A program made the position numbers and the translations under genes. The notes beneath the pieces were generated by a model, which worked only from the letters and a program-made list of their open reading frames with translations, did not search any database and had not been told where the DNA came from. From an uncultured Clostridia bacterium (lineage in GTDB: Bacteria > Bacillota > Clostridia > Christensenellales > UBA3700), in the NCBI GenBank assembly GCA_947177795.1, contig CAMWVR010000013.1, positions 1 to 35,769 of the forward strand: a stretch of 35,769 nt of DNA, in the 5' to 3' direction. Positions 1 to 8,385 of this stretch are shown here, one piece after another. Every line of letters begins with the position of its first letter. Positions within the stretch are counted from its first letter, which is position 1.

Positions 1-193
1 CTGTGAGAAAGCCTAAAACCTCTTTCGGCTAAAACCTTTCCAATTTTTACCCAAAAGTGCGAAATTTTTCCCAAAATTAAGAAAAATAGTAGGGAAATTG
101 GAACTTGAAAAACATAATAAAAAATTATATCTCTTTTTATTATATACATAGTATATAATATTTAAGAATTAAGTTCTGAAAACCCTTCGAAAA

Positions 194-228
194 TTTTGTG
201 GGAAAATTTTGGAAAAACTTTTGCAAAA
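194..228 (+). promoter_or_regulatory. Candidate MraZ operator repeats upstream of mraZ
   Basis: Three successive units of the form TTTTG-AAAA start at 194, 207 and 219, just before the -35 box; the GGAAAA cores at 201 and 211 are exactly 10 bases apart. Two CCCAAAA words (the same motif on the other strand) lie at 50 and 70, exactly 20 bases apart. MraZ proteins are known to repress their own operon through short G-rich direct repeats (TGGG type in E. coli). Calling this the operator is inference from position and helical phasing. Confidence 0.35.
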
Positions 229-232
229 TTTA

Positions 233-261
233 TTGACAAACGCTCGCGTAGTTTGTATAAT
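233..261 (+). promoter_or_regulatory. Sigma-A promoter of mraZ and the dcw cluster
   Basis: TTGACA at 233-238 and TATAAT at 256-261 are separated by exactly 17 bases, a perfect vegetative consensus. Transcription should begin near 268, giving a leader of about 20 bases that holds the TAAGGAG ribosome binding site at 276-282. Confidence 0.9.
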
Positions 262-287
262 AAATGTGTAACAGTTAAGGAGACGCA

Positions 288-743
288 ATGAAAGCACTTT
301 TCGGAAGTATCAAAATACAAGCAGACGAGAGAGGACGTATCAGAATACCGTCTTCCTTCCGCGAGTATTTCGGCGACAGCGACCTTTACTGTACGGTCAT
401 CAACGGAGCAAAGTGTCTTACGATTTTCGGACAGCAAACAATGGACAACTTGTACGCTCAAATGGGCGGTCAAACGGAAATCGGCGAAACGGAGAACTAT
501 TGCAGAATGAGAGACTTTCTCGAGAGTATTCGCGTCATCAACGAAGACAAGCAAAAGCGCTTTACGCTCACTCAAGATAAGGACGATATCTTTTTTGAAG
601 TAGAGAGAGAAATGGTCTTTGTGGGAATCTTCAATAAGTTGGAACTTTGGAGAAAGAGCGATTACGACGAGTACAAGGCAAACCGCAAGCAGGTTACCGG
701 AGGCGTAATGACCAATGCCGAGGGCAAGGCGTTGACTTGGTGA
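288..743 (+). CDS. mraZ: Transcriptional regulator MraZ
   Basis: MraZ is the conserved first gene of the division and cell wall cluster and a DNA-binding autorepressor of it. The protein has 151 residues, slightly above the usual 140-145. Two AbrB-like halves are visible. The first carries DERGRIRIPSSFRE (residues 14-27) and the second DKQKRFTL followed by a typical ending of the form GIFNKLELW. The first half differs from the family after the GRIRIP motif, with two cysteines in residues 35-44. The start is fixed by TAAGGAG six bases upstream and by the perfect promoter before it. The stop is four bases before the rsmH ATG, so the two are probably translationally coupled. Identity is strong from motifs and gene order. 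Confidence 0.93.
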   Translation: MKALFGSIKIQADERGRIRIPSSFREYFGDSDLYCTVINGAKCLTIFGQQTMDNLYAQMGGQTEIGETENYCRMRDFLESIRVINEDKQKRFTLTQDKDDIFFEVEREMVFVGIFNKLELWRKSDYDEYKANRKQVTGGVMTNAEGKALTW

Positions 744-747
744 TAAA

Positions 748-1680
748 ATGGAATTCAAGCACAAGCCTGTGATGCTCGACGAGTGCATAGAGGGATTGAA
801 AATAAATCCCGACGGAGTTTATCTCGACTGTACGCTCGGCGGCGGAGGACACAGCAGTCAAATACTTGCAAGGCTCAAGGACGGACGACTCATCGCAGTG
901 GACAAAGATGCAGACGCTTTGGAAAGCGCTCAAAAGAGACTTGAAGAGTACAAAGATAAAATCACTTATATCCGCGACGATTTCAAGAACGTCATAAGTC
1001 ACTTGGACGAACTTGGGATAGATAAGCTGGACGGCGTGTTGATAGACCTTGGGGTATCGTCGTATCAACTCGACAATGCAGACAGAGGATTTTCTTACAA
1101 CGCAGACGCTCCGCTGGATATGAGAATGGATCAAAGCCAATATCTTGACGCAAAGAAAGTCGTCAACGAATATTCTCAAGAAGAGTTGGCGGACGTGATA
1201 TGGCGATATGGAGAGGATAAACTCTCGAGAGCTATCGCAAGAGGAATAGTCGAGTATCGCAAGACGAAAGAGATAGAGACGACGGGAGAGCTTGCAAAGA
1301 TAGTAGAAGAGGCTTATCCGGCAAAAGTAAGATGGAAGTTTGGGAATCCTTGCAAGAGAACTTTCCAAGCCATTCGTATAGAGGTAAACGGCGAACTAAA
1401 GGATTTGGACAGAGTAGTCAATAATTTAGTTTTGAGGTTGAAAGAAGGTGGAAGAATATGTATCATAACTTTCCACTCTTTGGAGGACAGGATAGTAAAA
1501 AGGGTGTTTGTGGAACTCAATAAAGAATGCGTCTGTCCTCCGCATCAACCGATATGCACTTGCAACAAGAGAAAAGAAGTGGAGATATTGACAAAAAAAC
1601 CGCTGGTTGCAGGCAAGCAAGAACTTGAAGACAATTCTCGAGCCGCATGCGCAAAGTTGAGAATTGCGCAAAGAGTATAA
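748..1680 (+). CDS. rsmH: 16S rRNA (cytosine1402-N4)-methyltransferase RsmH
   Basis: RsmH (MraW) methylates N4 of C1402 in the 16S rRNA P-site region using S-adenosylmethionine. The 310-residue length is normal. The N-terminal HKPVMLDE and the SAM-binding loop DCTLGGGGHS (near residues 27-36) are diagnostic. Further family motifs are DLGVSSYQLD, RGFSYNADAPLDMRMD and FHSLEDRIVKR. It follows mraZ by four bases and has no strong ribosome binding site of its own, which fits coupling to mraZ. There is no sign of truncation. The C-terminus ends with the common pattern SRAACAKLR. Confidence 0.97.
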   Translation: MEFKHKPVMLDECIEGLKINPDGVYLDCTLGGGGHSSQILARLKDGRLIAVDKDADALESAQKRLEEYKDKITYIRDDFKNVISHLDELGIDKLDGVLIDLGVSSYQLDNADRGFSYNADAPLDMRMDQSQYLDAKKVVNEYSQEELADVIWRYGEDKLSRAIARGIVEYRKTKEIETTGELAKIVEEAYPAKVRWKFGNPCKRTFQAIRIEVNGELKDLDRVVNNLVLRLKEGGRICIITFHSLEDRIVKRVFVELNKECVCPPHQPICTCNKRKEVEILTKKPLVAGKQELEDNSRAACAKLRIAQRV

Positions 1681-1738
1681 AAGAAAAACTAATAAAAGTA
1701 TAAAAGATAAAAAGGTGTATCAGACAAGGAGGTGTATT

Positions 1739-2386
1739 ATGGCATTTGCAGTAAGAGACAGAAGAGCTCAGGACGAGTATGCTAACTACGAGCAGCAAAG
1801 TCCCGAAAGAGAGGTATATATAAGACAAGCGGGATATTCGCAACAGGATTATACTATCAACGGCGGATATAACAACTATACGTACAATCAAGGTTATAAT
1901 CAAAATTATCAATCGCAGCCGCAATACACGGGCTATTTCCAAACGCAGGCGTCGCAGTACGTCAACAACGGATTTAGCGCTCCGCAGTACGAATATAATT
2001 ACGATTACGTCAACACGCAAGAACAATATCAGCACGATATGCAGTTCAATCAAAACTACGATCGTGGCGCTCAAGCTAAGAAGATCAGCAGAGAGAGAGT
2101 AGGCAAAAAGAATATCAACAAAGATATGATTAAGATCATCGTTACGGTCATGGTCGTTGCGCTCGCAATTTGCGGACTTTTGATTGCAAATCAATTTATT
2201 TCGGCAAATCAAGCTCAAGCAGAAGAGGACGTTCAGAACATCGACAGCGAATTGCTTGCAAGCGTCGTTACCGAAGAGGGAAGTTACGTTCCCACCAACG
2301 TTACGATTATTCCCGAGTATGAATATGAGCAAAGCACCAATTGGTTTGACAAGTTTTGCGACAGCTTGGGATTGAAACTTAAATAA
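1739..2386 (+). CDS. Tyr/Gln/Asn-rich bitopic membrane protein in the ftsL position
   Basis: This 215-residue protein occupies the slot of ftsL between rsmH and the class B PBP, but I cannot recognise FtsL in it. The start is set by AAGGAGGTG at 1726-1734; an in-frame start at 1664 inside rsmH has no comparable site. Residues 1-32 are charged. Residues 33-108 are low complexity, dominated by Y, Q and N (for example GYNNYTYNQGYNQNYQ). Residues 111-130 are basic, residues 131-150 form one membrane segment, and about 65 acidic residues follow outside. Size and single-span topology suit an FtsL/DivIC-like divisome partner, but FtsL normally has a short cytoplasmic tail and a leucine-zipper coiled coil right after the membrane, which is not seen here. 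Function is unknown; a divisome role is inference from position. Confidence 0.85.
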   Translation: MAFAVRDRRAQDEYANYEQQSPEREVYIRQAGYSQQDYTINGGYNNYTYNQGYNQNYQSQPQYTGYFQTQASQYVNNGFSAPQYEYNYDYVNTQEQYQHDMQFNQNYDRGAQAKKISRERVGKKNINKDMIKIIVTVMVVALAICGLLIANQFISANQAQAEEDVQNIDSELLASVVTEEGSYVPTNVTIIPEYEYEQSTNWFDKFCDSLGLKLK

Positions 2387-2421
2387 GACTTTCACACACT
2401 CCATCTTAATATATTTAACTA

Positions 2422-2466
2422 CAAAATGGCGTTCCGATAAAAGGGCGCCCTTTTGTTTTGAATTTT
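2422..2466 (+). terminator. Probable terminator after the ftsL-position gene
   Basis: CAAAATGGCG (2422-2431) can pair with CGCCCTTTTG (2446-2455) with one mismatch, and a T-rich tract follows. Inside it is a perfect 16-base palindrome, AAAAGGGC/GCCCTTTT (2439-2454). It would end the mraZ-rsmH transcript, so the downstream PBP gene needs its own promoter. Confidence 0.6.
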
Positions 2467-2497
2467 TCATTCCATAATTATTTTAATCGCACTTTTT

Positions 2498-2526
2498 GAA
2501 TATTTTTGACACTTGTCCAATAGTAT
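2498..2526 (+). promoter_or_regulatory. Candidate SigE-type promoter of the class B PBP gene
   Basis: GAATATT at 2498-2504 matches the SigE -35 consensus (kmATATT) fully. Exactly 14 bases later AATAGTAT (2519-2526) fits the -10 pattern CATACAmT at five of eight positions. A TTGACA at 2506-2511 also lies here but lacks a well-spaced -10. B. subtilis spoVD is SigE-dependent, so the match is biologically sensible, but the region is AT-rich and chance is possible. Confidence 0.4.
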
Positions 2527-2559
2527 ATTGTAGAGCAAATTTTTGAATGGAGTTTAACT

Positions 2560-4458
2560 TTGGATAAGATATCGCATTTTTCTATTAAGAAGAGATTCTT
2601 TGCAGGCTTGATATTGATAGTCGTCGTGTTTTTTGCGCTTTTTGCAAGGTTGTTTTATATTCAGGTGCTTTGGGGGACGACGTTGCAATACAAGGCTTAC
2701 GACCAATGGACGAGAGACTTGCCGTTTAGAGCGGATAGAGGAGATATTACTGACATCAACGGCGTGGTGTTGGCAAACTCAACGACGAGTTATACGCTTT
2801 ACGCTCGTCCCAACGAGATGAAAGACGTAGATTATATAGCATCTGCAATAGCCGATATAATTGACATGGACAAAAATAAACTTGCCGAGAAACTCTCTAA
2901 AAAGGGAGTCAGCGAAATTACGGTGGCGAAAAATCTGAGCAAAGAGCAAATGCTTGCGCTCATTGCTACTGACGTCAACGGACTTTATTTGACTGCCAAC
3001 AGCGACAGATATTATAATTACGGCAATTTTCTTACGCAAGTGCTTGGATTTACCAACAGCGACGGCGTGGGGCAAAGCGGAGTCGAGTTGTATTACGACG
3101 AGTATTTAAAGGGGGTCAACGGCGCTTCGTATACCCAGACTGACTTGATAGGCAGGAAGTTGAATTCCAACGTGACGACTTACGTCGATTCTATCAAGGG
3201 TATGACCACCGCTTTGACTATAGATTATTATATGCAAAACTTTGCTCAAAAAGCCGTGGAGGATGCGCAGGCAACTTATAAGGCAAAGTCTGCAAGTTGT
3301 CTGATAATGAGCGCCAAGACGGGAGCTATCAAAGCTATGGCGAGCGCGCCGACTTACGACCTCAACGACATACCTAGAGACGATATGGATCTTTTGTTGC
3401 AAGGCTCGCGTAACCTCTTGGTAACCGACACTTACGAGCCAGGCTCAACTTTCAAGATACTTACTTCGGCTATAGGTATGACGGAAAACGCAATAAAGAA
3501 CTCTTATTATTGCGGCGGCGGAAGCGTCGTCGACGGACAGAGAATCAAGTGCTGGAGAAGTATAGGACACGGCTCGCAGGATTTCCAACACGGAATACAA
3601 AATTCTTGCAACTGCGTGTTTATGGACATAGCGCTCACCGTGGGCAAAGAAAAGATGTATGGTTATTTTGAGAAATTCGGACTCGGCGCAAAGACGAATA
3701 TAGACATCACAGGCGAGGCGAAGGGCATTATGCTGCCCGTGAGTTCGGTGCAAAACGTGGATATTGCGAGAATAGGTTTTGGACAGGCGATAGCCGTCAC
3801 GCCCATTCAGCTTGCGACGGCGGTTTCGTCTGTCATCAACGGCGGTAATCTTTATACGCCTTATATCGTCGATAGGATTACGGACGTAAAGGGCAACGTC
3901 GCATACTCGCATGCGCCGACTGTCAAGAATACCACGGTAGATTCTTCGGTAGCAGCTACGCTGAAAGAATATCTATACAGCGTCGTGTCGGAGGGCGGCG
4001 GTAAGAATGCGTACGTGCCGGGATATAACATAGGCGGAAAGACGGGTACTGCTCAAAAGTACGAGAACGGCGCTATCGCAAGAGGTAAGTATATATCATC
4101 CTTTATCGGGTTTGCAGACGTGGGCGACGATACTTTGGTATGTCTGCTTCTCGTCGACGAGCCTCAAGGCTACGTATATTACGGCAGTATCGTAGCTGCG
4201 CCGTACGTGGGAGAGATATTCTCAAGCATCTTTGCTTACAAGAATATCAAGCCGACTGTCAATCCCGACGACTTGGGATATACCGAAGTGGAGATGCCGT
4301 ATATCTTGGGTATGAACATTGCCGACGCAGTGGTTGCGCTCAAAAAAGTCGGATTGGATTACGAGATAGACGGAGAGAGCGGCAAGGTCACTTATCAATT
4401 CCCGTCGGCGGGGCAAAAAGTGCGAAGTTCGTCGGTGGTAATGTTCTCGACGAGTTGA
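2560..4458 (+). CDS. spoVD: Class B penicillin-binding protein with one PASTA domain (SpoVD/FtsI family)
   Basis: This monofunctional DD-transpeptidase crosslinks peptidoglycan and normally partners an SEDS polymerase such as FtsW or SpoVE. It has 632 residues: a membrane anchor at 13-33, a PBP dimerisation domain at about 55-215, a transpeptidase domain at about 240-560, and one C-terminal PASTA domain at about 577-632. The active-site motifs are S296-T-F-K299, S349-C-N351 and K494-T-G496. The start is TTG, with GGAG at 2549-2552; no in-frame ATG or GTG lies between the upstream stop and this codon. One PASTA domain, length near 645, the position next to murE and a possible SigE promoter favour SpoVD over PbpB. 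It is the only class B PBP in the cluster and may also serve vegetative division. Confidence 0.93.
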   Translation: MDKISHFSIKKRFFAGLILIVVVFFALFARLFYIQVLWGTTLQYKAYDQWTRDLPFRADRGDITDINGVVLANSTTSYTLYARPNEMKDVDYIASAIADIIDMDKNKLAEKLSKKGVSEITVAKNLSKEQMLALIATDVNGLYLTANSDRYYNYGNFLTQVLGFTNSDGVGQSGVELYYDEYLKGVNGASYTQTDLIGRKLNSNVTTYVDSIKGMTTALTIDYYMQNFAQKAVEDAQATYKAKSASCLIMSAKTGAIKAMASAPTYDLNDIPRDDMDLLLQGSRNLLVTDTYEPGSTFKILTSAIGMTENAIKNSYYCGGGSVVDGQRIKCWRSIGHGSQDFQHGIQNSCNCVFMDIALTVGKEKMYGYFEKFGLGAKTNIDITGEAKGIMLPVSSVQNVDIARIGFGQAIAVTPIQLATAVSSVINGGNLYTPYIVDRITDVKGNVAYSHAPTVKNTTVDSSVAATLKEYLYSVVSEGGGKNAYVPGYNIGGKTGTAQKYENGAIARGKYISSFIGFADVGDDTLVCLLLVDEPQGYVYYGSIVAAPYVGEIFSSIFAYKNIKPTVNPDDLGYTEVEMPYILGMNIADAVVALKKVGLDYEIDGESGKVTYQFPSAGQKVRSSSVVMFSTS

Positions 4459-4531
4459 GTTTTGCGCATAACGCTCAATAATGCTTATTTGTTGTATTTT
4501 GTTACGATAATGTCGAAGATTGTTAAAGGTA

Positions 4532-4560
4532 TTGCAAAGGCATTTTTAATAATTTAATAT
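4532..4560 (+). promoter_or_regulatory. Weak candidate promoter for murE
   Basis: TTGCAA (4532-4537) and TAATAT (4555-4560) are 17 bases apart in the 140-base gap between the PBP gene and murE. The -10 matches only four of six bases. No terminator is evident after the PBP gene, so murE could also be reached by readthrough. Confidence 0.25.
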
Positions 4561-4598
4561 ATATAAAAATAATAATTACGCATATATAGGAGAGAGGT

Positions 4599-6044
4599 AT
4601 GTTGCTTGACAAGTTGGTAGACGACTGCAATATTTTAAGTATCAACGGAGAGAATATAGACGTTAAAAATATAAAGATAAACTCCGCCGAGGTAGAAGAG
4701 GGAGATTGCTTTATTGCTTTGGTGGGCAAGAAGTTGGACGGACACAAGTTTGCAGACGAAGCTATTGCCAGAGGCGCAAAGGCTGTGATATGTTGCAACG
4801 ACTATTCCAACTCGCTTGCCACCGTCGTCAAGGTCGACGATACTCGCAAGGCGTATAGCGTCATGGCAAGCAATTATTATTCAAATCCCTCCAAAAAGCT
4901 CAAACTTATCACAGTGGTTGGCACCAACGGTAAGTCTACCACCGCTTATTTGATAAAAGAACTGTTGCAGAGAGGCGGAGTAAATTGCGGTCTTATAGGC
5001 ACTATGTACTATGAGTACGGCGACGTCAGACTGTCAGCCAACCTTACGACTCCCGATCCGCTTGAATTACAAGGACTGTTTGCAAAGATGCTTGACGCGG
5101 GTATGCGGTACGTCGTAATGGAACTGTCGGCTCACGCTATATATCTCAACAAGCTTTACGGCGAAATTGCCGAGATGAGCGTCTTTACCAATCTTTCGCA
5201 AGATCATCTTGACTTCTTTGGAAATATGACGGATTACGGAGACTGCAAAAAAGGTTATTTCCAAAAAGACAATACAAAACTTGCGATAGTCAACGTCGAC
5301 GACGCTTTGGGCTTGAAGATTATAAAAGAAAATAAGTTGCCAATAATTACTTACGGATTGGAAAATCCCAGCGACGCATTTGCGATCAATATTACGACGA
5401 GAGATTACGGAGAGAGCTTCGTCGCCAACGTGCTTGACGAGATATTGGACGTAGACTGCAAGTTTTTCGGAAGATTCAACGTATACAATATGCTTGGCGC
5501 GCTCGTCGTGGCAAAAAAGGTCGGACTGCCAAATTCAGTCATAATGAAGAACTTGCCTCATATTGATCCGCCTGACGGAAGATTCAACGTGCTTCGCAAA
5601 GACGGAGTAACGTACGTCGTGGATTTTGCGCATACTCCCGACGGCATTTTCAATTTGCTCAAGGAAGGACGGCGATTTACCGATAAAAAGGTAATAACTA
5701 TATTTGGTTGCGGCGGCGACAGAGACGTGACCAAAAGACCCGTCATGGGCAAGATAGTGAGCGAGATGAGCGACGTGGTCATAGTCACTTCTGACAATCC
5801 TCGCACGGAAAGCCGAGAGGGCATTGCAAGCGATATACTTCAGGGAGTCAATCCCAAGGGGCATCTATACGTAGAACTTGACAGGGCAAAAGCTATTCGT
5901 CTAGGCGTAGAACTTGCGGATAAGGGAGACTGCGTCTTTATCGCAGGCAAGGGGTGCGAAAATTATATCGACGAAAACAACGTCAAGACGCCATATTCGG
6001 ATATGCAGGAGTTGTTGTCCGCAACGGGAGAAGGAGGAGTATGA
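4599..6044 (+). CDS. murE: UDP-MurNAc-tripeptide synthetase MurE (meso-DAP type)
   Basis: MurE is the cytoplasmic ATP-dependent ligase that adds the third amino acid to UDP-MurNAc-L-Ala-D-Glu. The 481-residue length is typical. Visible motifs are the ATP loop GTNGKST (108-114), NLTTPDP (148-154), the Lys-bearing loop around 217-218, NLSQDHLDFFG (198-208) and D399-N-P-R402. In this family DNPR marks enzymes that use meso-diaminopimelate rather than lysine, so the wall is probably DAP-type. AGGAGAGAGG upstream supports the start. The stop overlaps the mraY start as ATGA, indicating translational coupling. murF, usually next, is missing. Confidence 0.97.
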   Translation: MLLDKLVDDCNILSINGENIDVKNIKINSAEVEEGDCFIALVGKKLDGHKFADEAIARGAKAVICCNDYSNSLATVVKVDDTRKAYSVMASNYYSNPSKKLKLITVVGTNGKSTTAYLIKELLQRGGVNCGLIGTMYYEYGDVRLSANLTTPDPLELQGLFAKMLDAGMRYVVMELSAHAIYLNKLYGEIAEMSVFTNLSQDHLDFFGNMTDYGDCKKGYFQKDNTKLAIVNVDDALGLKIIKENKLPIITYGLENPSDAFAINITTRDYGESFVANVLDEILDVDCKFFGRFNVYNMLGALVVAKKVGLPNSVIMKNLPHIDPPDGRFNVLRKDGVTYVVDFAHTPDGIFNLLKEGRRFTDKKVITIFGCGGDRDVTKRPVMGKIVSEMSDVVIVTSDNPRTESREGIASDILQGVNPKGHLYVELDRAKAIRLGVELADKGDCVFIAGKGCENYIDENNVKTPYSDMQELLSATGEGGV

Positions 6045-7048
6045 GCGAAGAAATTAAAATAATACTCGCTTTGATAAGTTCATTTGCTTTGGCGATGCTC
6101 ATCGCTCCGCTTGTCATAAGAGGAATGAAGGCTCTTAAAGCGGGGCAACCTATCCTCGAGTACGTGGACAAGCACGAGGGCAAAAGCGGTACGCCTACCA
6201 TGGGCGGTATAATATTTTTGTTGCCAATGGCGATTATGACGCTGATATTTTCTATCGGCGGAGGCAAGATGGGTATCGTCGCCATGGCTATTACGTTGAG
6301 TTACGGCTTGGTGGGGCTTCTCGACGATTTTCTCAAAGTCAAACTAAAACACAATAAAGGACTCAAGGCATATCAGAAGATCATAGGTCAGCTCGGCATT
6401 GCGATAATCGCTTCTATATATTGCTATAAAAACAACTATATCGGTTCGACGATAGAGTTGCCTTTTTGCGACGTAACCGTGGATCTGAAGTGGTGGTTTT
6501 TGCCGTTTTGTCTTATCATCTATATCGCAATGACAAATGCCGTCAACCTTACCGACGGACTTGACGGATTGGTGGCGAAGACTTCGTCCGTCAATCTCGT
6601 ATTTTACGCTATAATAATTTACGTTTGTTACTATCACGCAAAGCAAATAGGACAGACATTTTATACCCAAGAGCTATTATCGCTCGAGTATTTTGCAATA
6701 GCGCTTTTGGGATCGACTTTGGCATTTGTATGGCAAAACAATTTTCCCGCCAAGATATTTATGGGCGATACGGGTTCGTTGGCAATGGGCGGAGCATTGG
6801 CTTGTCTGGCAATTTTTATTTCTCAACCGTTAATAATTCTTTTGACAGGCATAATGTATATAGTTTCGTGCATATCAGTAATATTGCAGGTGGCAAGTTT
6901 TAAGATAAGAAAGAAGAGAATATTTCTCATAGCTCCTTATCATCACCATCTCGAATATAAAGGTATTCACGAGAACAGAGTAGTAAGTTTTTATGCAATT
7001 ATCACATTTATTGCAAGCGCTATAGCGTTGATTTCTGTCCTCGTATAG
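6041..7048 (+). CDS. mraY: Phospho-MurNAc-pentapeptide transferase MraY
   Basis: MraY moves phospho-MurNAc-pentapeptide from UDP to undecaprenyl phosphate, making lipid I at the inner face of the membrane. The chosen start (335 residues) follows AGAAGGAGG and overlaps the murE stop by four bases; a longer reading from 5954 would lie inside murE. The catalytic and signature residues are visible: D96-D97 in LLDDFLK, NLTDGLDGL (170-178), FMGDTGSLA (241-249) and the HHH triad (302-304). About ten hydrophobic segments fit the family topology. It is followed after eight bases by murD. Confidence 0.97.
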   Translation: MSEEIKIILALISSFALAMLIAPLVIRGMKALKAGQPILEYVDKHEGKSGTPTMGGIIFLLPMAIMTLIFSIGGGKMGIVAMAITLSYGLVGLLDDFLKVKLKHNKGLKAYQKIIGQLGIAIIASIYCYKNNYIGSTIELPFCDVTVDLKWWFLPFCLIIYIAMTNAVNLTDGLDGLVAKTSSVNLVFYAIIIYVCYYHAKQIGQTFYTQELLSLEYFAIALLGSTLAFVWQNNFPAKIFMGDTGSLAMGGALACLAIFISQPLIILLTGIMYIVSCISVILQVASFKIRKKRIFLIAPYHHHLEYKGIHENRVVSFYAIITFIASAIALISVLV

Positions 7049-7056
7049 GAGGGCAA

Positions 7057-8385
7057 ATGCAAAACGTACTTATAATCGGCTGGGGTATCAGCGGCAAGGG
7101 AGCGTGCAAACTTCTTTTGTCTCAAGGCGCAAAAGTCAGCGTATACAGCGACGACCCTATAGACTTGTCGGATCATCCGCAAGCAGTCGACGTATCCGAT
7201 AGGGATTACTTTGACGTCGTTGACGGAAAAGATTTGGTAGTGATATCTCCAAGCATATCACAAGAACATCCTTTGGTGGAGTACGCAAAGAGATACAGCG
7301 TGCCCGTGATAGGCGAGATAGAACTCGGATACAGATTTTGCAATGGCAAAATCGTAGCCGTGACGGGTACCAACGGAAAGACGACTACTACAAAACTTAT
7401 CGGAGATATTCTCAACGCAAGCGGCAAAAAGGCGTACGCTCTCGGCAATATCGGCAAATCTTTTTGCGAAAGCGTCGGGCAAATCAAACGAGACGAAATA
7501 GCAGTTCTTGAAGTATCGTCTTTTCAACTCGAGAGCGTCGGCGAGTTTCATCCGCTCATCGCAAGTTGTCTCAACGTGACTCCCGACCACTTTGAAAGAC
7601 ACAAGAATCTTGAGAACTACGCCAACGCCAAGTTCAATATCTTTATCAATCAAGGCGCCGAAGATTGCGCAATCCTCAATTACGACGACGAGATAACGAG
7701 AAATTTCAGCGATTTAATCAATTCAAAGGTATATTACACAAGCGTTCGTCAAAAGGTAAGAGGCGCTTTTGTAAGAGAGAGCAAGATATACCTCAATTTT
7801 GACGAAGAAGTCGAATTTATGTCCACCGACGATATGCCTATCAAGGGAGATTACAATTATCAAAACGCAATGACCGCTATTCTCGCTTGCAAGTTGTTGG
7901 GCGTAAACGACCAAGATATAGTATCGGCGATAAAAAACTTTAAGCCGCCCAAATACCGCAATGAGTTCATAGGTAATTTTGCGGGCAAAAACTTTTTCAA
8001 CGATTCCAAAGCCACCAACATCGACAGCGCAATAAAAGCGTGCAGGTCTATGCAGGGCGACACGGCTCTTATAGTAGGCGGATACGACAAGGGGATAGCT
8101 TACGACGGATTTTTCTCCTGTCTTCCCGACACCGTCAAACATATCGTCGCCACCGGCGACAACGTGTATTCGATAATGCAGTTTTTACCGTCCTATCACG
8201 AATACACCTTTGAGATAACCTCATCTTTGGAGCGGGCGACTCAACTTGCCGTAAGCAAAGACGTGCGCAACGTACTGTTTTCTCCCACGACGTCGAGTTT
8301 TGACAGATACTCGAGTTACGTCGAAAGGGGCGAGCATTTTGATATGATAGTCAAGTCGTTGAGGGAGAATGGCAGTGGAGAATAA
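7057..8385 (+). CDS. murD: UDP-MurNAc-L-alanine:D-glutamate ligase MurD
   Basis: MurD adds D-glutamate to UDP-MurNAc-L-alanine using ATP in the cytoplasm. It has 442 residues. A Rossmann-like nucleotide-sugar domain opens with NVLIIGWGISGKGA (3-16). The Mur ligase ATP loop GTNGKTT is at 104-110, followed by family motifs SSFQLE and NVTPDHFERH. The C-terminal ligase domain contains FFNDSKATNIDSA and GGYDKG. The ribosome binding site AGGAGGG lies just before ATG. The last 17 bases overlap the ftsW reading frame, so the two are coupled. Confidence 0.97.
   Translation: MQNVLIIGWGISGKGACKLLLSQGAKVSVYSDDPIDLSDHPQAVDVSDRDYFDVVDGKDLVVISPSISQEHPLVEYAKRYSVPVIGEIELGYRFCNGKIVAVTGTNGKTTTTKLIGDILNASGKKAYALGNIGKSFCESVGQIKRDEIAVLEVSSFQLESVGEFHPLIASCLNVTPDHFERHKNLENYANAKFNIFINQGAEDCAILNYDDEITRNFSDLINSKVYYTSVRQKVRGAFVRESKIYLNFDEEVEFMSTDDMPIKGDYNYQNAMTAILACKLLGVNDQDIVSAIKNFKPPKYRNEFIGNFAGKNFFNDSKATNIDSAIKACRSMQGDTALIVGGYDKGIAYDGFFSCLPDTVKHIVATGDNVYSIMQFLPSYHEYTFEITSSLERATQLAVSKDVRNVLFSPTTSSFDRYSSYVERGEHFDMIVKSLRENGSGE

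Noticed and set aside
1..34. AGCC...GGCT and repeated CTAAAACCT at the window start as a terminator of an upstream gene
   Set aside because: The stem is only four bases and no T-run follows. Only the fragment in the window can be seen.
162..788. Long minus-strand reading frame (208 codons) opposite mraZ
   Set aside because: It is antisense to mraZ, which has strong motifs, promoter and ribosome binding site. The other long minus-strand frames, such as 1517-2470 and 24982-25941, are likewise shadows of convincing + strand genes.
1664..1738. N-terminal extension of the ftsL-position protein starting inside rsmH
   Set aside because: No ribosome binding site precedes 1664, while AAGGAGGTG lies at the right distance from the ATG at 1739.
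4511..4517. TGTCGAA, a perfect Spo0A core box, upstream of murE
   Set aside because: A single seven-base match in a 36-kb window is expected several times by chance. It has no partner site or clear promoter nearby, unlike the pair before spoIIGA.
4581..4588. CATATATA before murE as a SigE -10
   Set aside because: It would put the start point inside the murE ribosome binding site.
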